From assembly GCA_023439505.1 (NCBI GenBank), contig JAEXNR010000032.1:62001-126000 (forward strand): DNA of 64,000 bases. Reading direction: 5' to 3'. Origin of the DNA: Bacillota bacterium. GTDB lineage: Bacteria > Bacillota > Clostridia > Lachnospirales > Lachnospiraceae. Position numbers and translations under genes: made by a program. Of the stretch, positions 61,788 to 64,000 are shown in pieces (position 1 is the first letter of the stretch; each line of letters begins with the position of its first letter). The notes beneath the pieces are model-generated. The model was given only the letters and a program-made list of their open reading frames with translations. It did no database searches and was not told the origin of the DNA.

Positions 61788-63042
61788 ATCACCAGTAGTA
61801 TCTGAACCCAGCAATAGCGGGGAATCAGCAACAAAGGATGCGGATACGAAGGTATCGCAAACAAAAGAAGTAACCATTAACTTCTGGCATCATTACAGCG
61901 CTCAATCTGCTGAGAATGATACCCTGACAAATGTATTAATTCCAAAATTTGAAGGTGAGAATCCCGGAATTAAAGTCAATGCAGTATCCCATGAATGGGC
62001 AGATCTGCATGATAAGATTTTAATAAGCGCCCAATCAAACACATTACCTGATGTGGCACGACTGGATGCCGCATGGATTCCTGAATTTCAGGCGGCAGGT
62101 ATTCTGACCTCACTGGATGAGCAAATGTCTGATTTTACAACAGTATCAGAAACGCTTCTTGACAGTGCCATGAGTACGGCCAGGATAGGAGATCACTATT
62201 ACGGCCTGGCGCTGAATACCAATACGAAAATATTATTCTATAATGTGAAAGCCCTCGAAGAAGCAGGTTTAAATCCGCCTCAGACGATGGAGGAATTTAT
62301 CAGTGCTGCAAAACAATTGGCAGGTACCAATGAGAATGGCCAGCAAGTATGGGGCTACGAAGAACCGGCATTGGCAGGATGGAATCTCTGCCCCTTCATC
62401 TGGAGCTTTGGTGGCGAACTGCTAAATCCGGAACAAACGAAGGCCAGCGGATATCTTAACAGTGACAAAACAGTAGCGGCTATCCAGATGTACGCAGATC
62501 TTTATAAAGAAGGTGCGATTACCGGATGGAACAGCGGAGATATTCCGATGACGGATGGCTTTGGTACAGGACGGTATCGTATGATTCTGGAAGGTCCCTG
62601 GAAAGTTGCTGAAATGGCAGGGGCTTATCCCGATTTTGAATATGCAACAGTGGGTATGCCTGCCGGTGACGGTGGATCTGCCTCCGTACTGGGAGGAGAA
62701 GATATCTCCTTATTTCATACCTCAGGCGATGCAACGGCCCAAGAAGCTGCCTGGAAATTCGCTAAATTTATGACCGGGGAATATGCACAGACAGAGATGG
62801 CGAAGTGTGGGCAAATACCGGTTAATAAAACAGCATTGGAAAGCGACACAGTCAAAGGCGCGTCCTTCGCTCCGTTCATTGAAGCGATAAAAACCGCCAA
62901 GTCCAGACCTACCGTAGCGTGCTGGTCTGAAATAGACAGCGAATTATCCGTAGCAGTAACCTCTGTCGTAAATGGTGATAAGACGGCGAAGGAAGCCATG
63001 GATGAACTTGCCACCAAGGTGGACGGTTTATTGGCAAAATAA
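61708..63042 (+). CDS. Maltodextrin-type extracellular sugar-binding lipoprotein
   Basis: A 444-residue CUT1-family substrate-binding protein with lipobox LTAC (Cys near 28) and the binding-domain features INFWHHYSAQSAENDTLT, SALP-type DVARLDAAWIPEF and late GEDISLFHTS. Outer-face receptor for the permease encoded next. Ribosome binding site GAGGAGG lies inside the GH13 gene, and two adjacent ATGs are possible starts. The sugar is inferred from the GH13 neighbour. Confidence 0.94.
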   Translation: MMNKAKKVLAILLTAVMCLAALTACSKSPVVSEPSNSGESATKDADTKVSQTKEVTINFWHHYSAQSAENDTLTNVLIPKFEGENPGIKVNAVSHEWADLHDKILISAQSNTLPDVARLDAAWIPEFQAAGILTSLDEQMSDFTTVSETLLDSAMSTARIGDHYYGLALNTNTKILFYNVKALEEAGLNPPQTMEEFISAAKQLAGTNENGQQVWGYEEPALAGWNLCPFIWSFGGELLNPEQTKASGYLNSDKTVAAIQMYADLYKEGAITGWNSGDIPMTDGFGTGRYRMILEGPWKVAEMAGAYPDFEYATVGMPAGDGGSASVLGGEDISLFHTSGDATAQEAAWKFAKFMTGEYAQTEMAKCGQIPVNKTALESDTVKGASFAPFIEAIKTAKSRPTVACWSEIDSELSVAVTSVVNGDKTAKEAMDELATKVDGLLAK

Positions 63043-63052
63043 CTCCAAAGTC

Positions 63053-63099
63053 AGGTGAGCAAAATTAAAGATGCAATAAGGCTCTTGTTTTGTTCACCT
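63053..63099 (+). terminator. Hairpin between binding-protein and permease genes
   Basis: AGGTGAGCAAAA pairs with TTTTGTTCACCT (11 of 12 positions) around a 23-base loop. No strong T-run follows. Such hairpins after binding-protein genes commonly allow partial read-through and raise the level of the binding protein relative to the permeases. Confidence 0.5.
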
Positions 63100-63180
63100 G
63101 TATTGCTACAAAATTTATTATAGTATATCAAATTCGACTATATTTATCAAGATAATGTTGGCAGCTCACGGAGGCAGTTT

Positions 63181-64000
63181 ATGAATTATAATACCATGAA
63201 AAATAAATTACAAATAACCATGTTATTGATACCCGGGTTGCTGATCTTCGGTTTATTTACCATATATCCAATTATCAGGCTGCTTTTGATAAGCTTCTTT
63301 CATTGGGATTTCAGCTCCATCCTGCAGCAACCTTTTATCGGATGGAATAACTATATCACAGTAATTCGTGACCCGTATTTTCAGACGGCTTTTATCAATA
63401 CGCTGGTATATACCTTTGTCACAGTTCCCGCGCAAATGCTTCTCGGATTGATTGCAGCGCTCCTGATCCATAATATCAAGCATTTTAAAGTCAGCTTTCG
63501 TGTACTGTACTATCTTCCGGTAATTACCTCATGGGTAATCGCATCTCTGGTTTTTAAATATATATTCAATACGGAAGGGATGCTGAATTATTTTTTAAAA
63601 GATATTCTGCATGCAGTCGATCATAATATCCGTTGGCTGGATTATAGATGGAGTGGTCTTGGGGTCGCTATGATTCTGGGATCTTGGAAAGGAATCGGTT
63701 GGAATATGGTGGTCTTTTTGGCGGCGCTGCAGACAGTCCCGTTAGAACTATATGAAGCAGCTTCCATAGATGGTGCGGATGCACTGGTCAGATTCTTTAG
63801 AATTACCTTACCGGGCATTAAGGGAACAATCCTGTTTGCGCTGGTCATGCTTACCATCGGCGGATTTAACGTATATACCTCGATCAAGATGATCACAGGA
63901 GGAGCGCCCAGTCATCAGACAGAAACTATTTTGTCCTGGATGTATTATAAAGCATTTAGTACAGGAGATTTCGGTTACGCGGCGGCACTCTCTTTTGTCA
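63181..64000 (+). CDS. Sugar ABC transporter permease, MalF type, 3' end outside window
   Basis: The frame is open from the ATG behind GGAGGCAG to the end of the window, at least 273 codons. Five to six membrane helices are visible, with IYPIIRLLLISFFHWDF near the N-terminus and the EAA loop YEAASIDGADALVRFF. It is the first CUT1 permease for the binding protein upstream; a MalG-type partner should follow outside the window. Confidence 0.93.
   Translation, partial: MNYNTMKNKLQITMLLIPGLLIFGLFTIYPIIRLLLISFFHWDFSSILQQPFIGWNNYITVIRDPYFQTAFINTLVYTFVTVPAQMLLGLIAALLIHNIKHFKVSFRVLYYLPVITSWVIASLVFKYIFNTEGMLNYFLKDILHAVDHNIRWLDYRWSGLGVAMILGSWKGIGWNMVVFLAALQTVPLELYEAASIDGADALVRFFRITLPGIKGTILFALVMLTIGGFNVYTSIKMITGGAPSHQTETILSWMYYKAFSTGDFGYAAALSFV

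Noticed and set aside
1..64000. Mobile elements, prophage, CRISPR arrays, rRNA
   Set aside because: I looked for transposase motifs, integrases, regularly spaced repeats and rRNA-like sequence and saw none.

Overview
The window looks like a chromosomal segment of a spore-forming, probably motile, fermentative Firmicute, most likely a Lachnospiraceae-type clostridium. The reasons are sporulation genes (spoIID and a SpoIIQ-like M23 protein), strong AGGAGG-type ribosome binding sites, LplABC/YesMN-type sugar import modules, a sigma-28-like promoter in front of a chemotaxis receptor, and moderately AT-rich DNA. I see no phage, insertion sequence, CRISPR array or rRNA. There is one tRNA, Gly(CCC).

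Layout. 1-4.3 kb: MoxR ATPase (cut by the window edge), DUF58 protein and membrane transglutaminase, a standard three-gene set, meeting spoIID head-on. 5.4-7 kb: an AraC regulator with a jelly-roll-like tail and a small seven-helix protein carrying presenilin-type GxGD motifs. 7.2-11.3 kb: HrtB/HrtA-like ABC exporter with its own two-component system, then msrA. 11.4-15.3 kb: GH42 beta-galactosidase and a YesM-type kinase. The response regulator expected between them survives only as about 41 N-terminal codons running directly into the GH42 start, which looks like a deletion scar. 15.5-21.1 kb: surE, a PAS/degenerate-GGDEF/LuxR regulator, a chemotaxis receptor with a structured leader, and a MidA-like methyltransferase with a TPR-like tail. 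21.2-26 kb: five overlapping genes on the minus strand: glycolipid-type glycosyltransferase, polysaccharide deacetylase, UPF0104/flippase-like protein, response regulator and kinase. 26.3-27.4 kb: YitT-family protein and a small doubtful ORF.

27.5-40.6 kb is an oligosaccharide utilisation locus: LplB/LplC/LplA-type ABC importer, YesM/YesN two-component system, a GH94 phosphorylase, a 770-residue protein of unrecognised family and an AraC regulator. A promoter with a weak -35 and a 20-bp-phased direct repeat just upstream precedes the importer. 41-52.1 kb is a self-contained phosphotransferase system: galactitol-type IIB, IIC and IIA, two class I mannose-6-phosphate isomerase homologues (one with an extra N-terminal domain), a mannitol-phosphate-dehydrogenase-like enzyme, a GNAT protein, a PRD/EIIB/EIIA regulator, and dedicated Enzyme I and HPr. 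It ends at a 17-bp perfect terminator.

52.2-58.8 kb is mostly housekeeping: tRNA-Gly, SpoIIQ-like protein with a candidate sigma-F promoter, NiaR, a small conserved protein, an M15 peptidase lipoprotein, a receiver-HD-GYP protein whose receiver lacks its phospho-acceptor, dnaX and ybaB. 58.8-64 kb begins a maltodextrin-type operon: LacI regulator with a palindromic operator in its own promoter, GH13 amylase, sugar-binding lipoprotein, and a permease running off the window.
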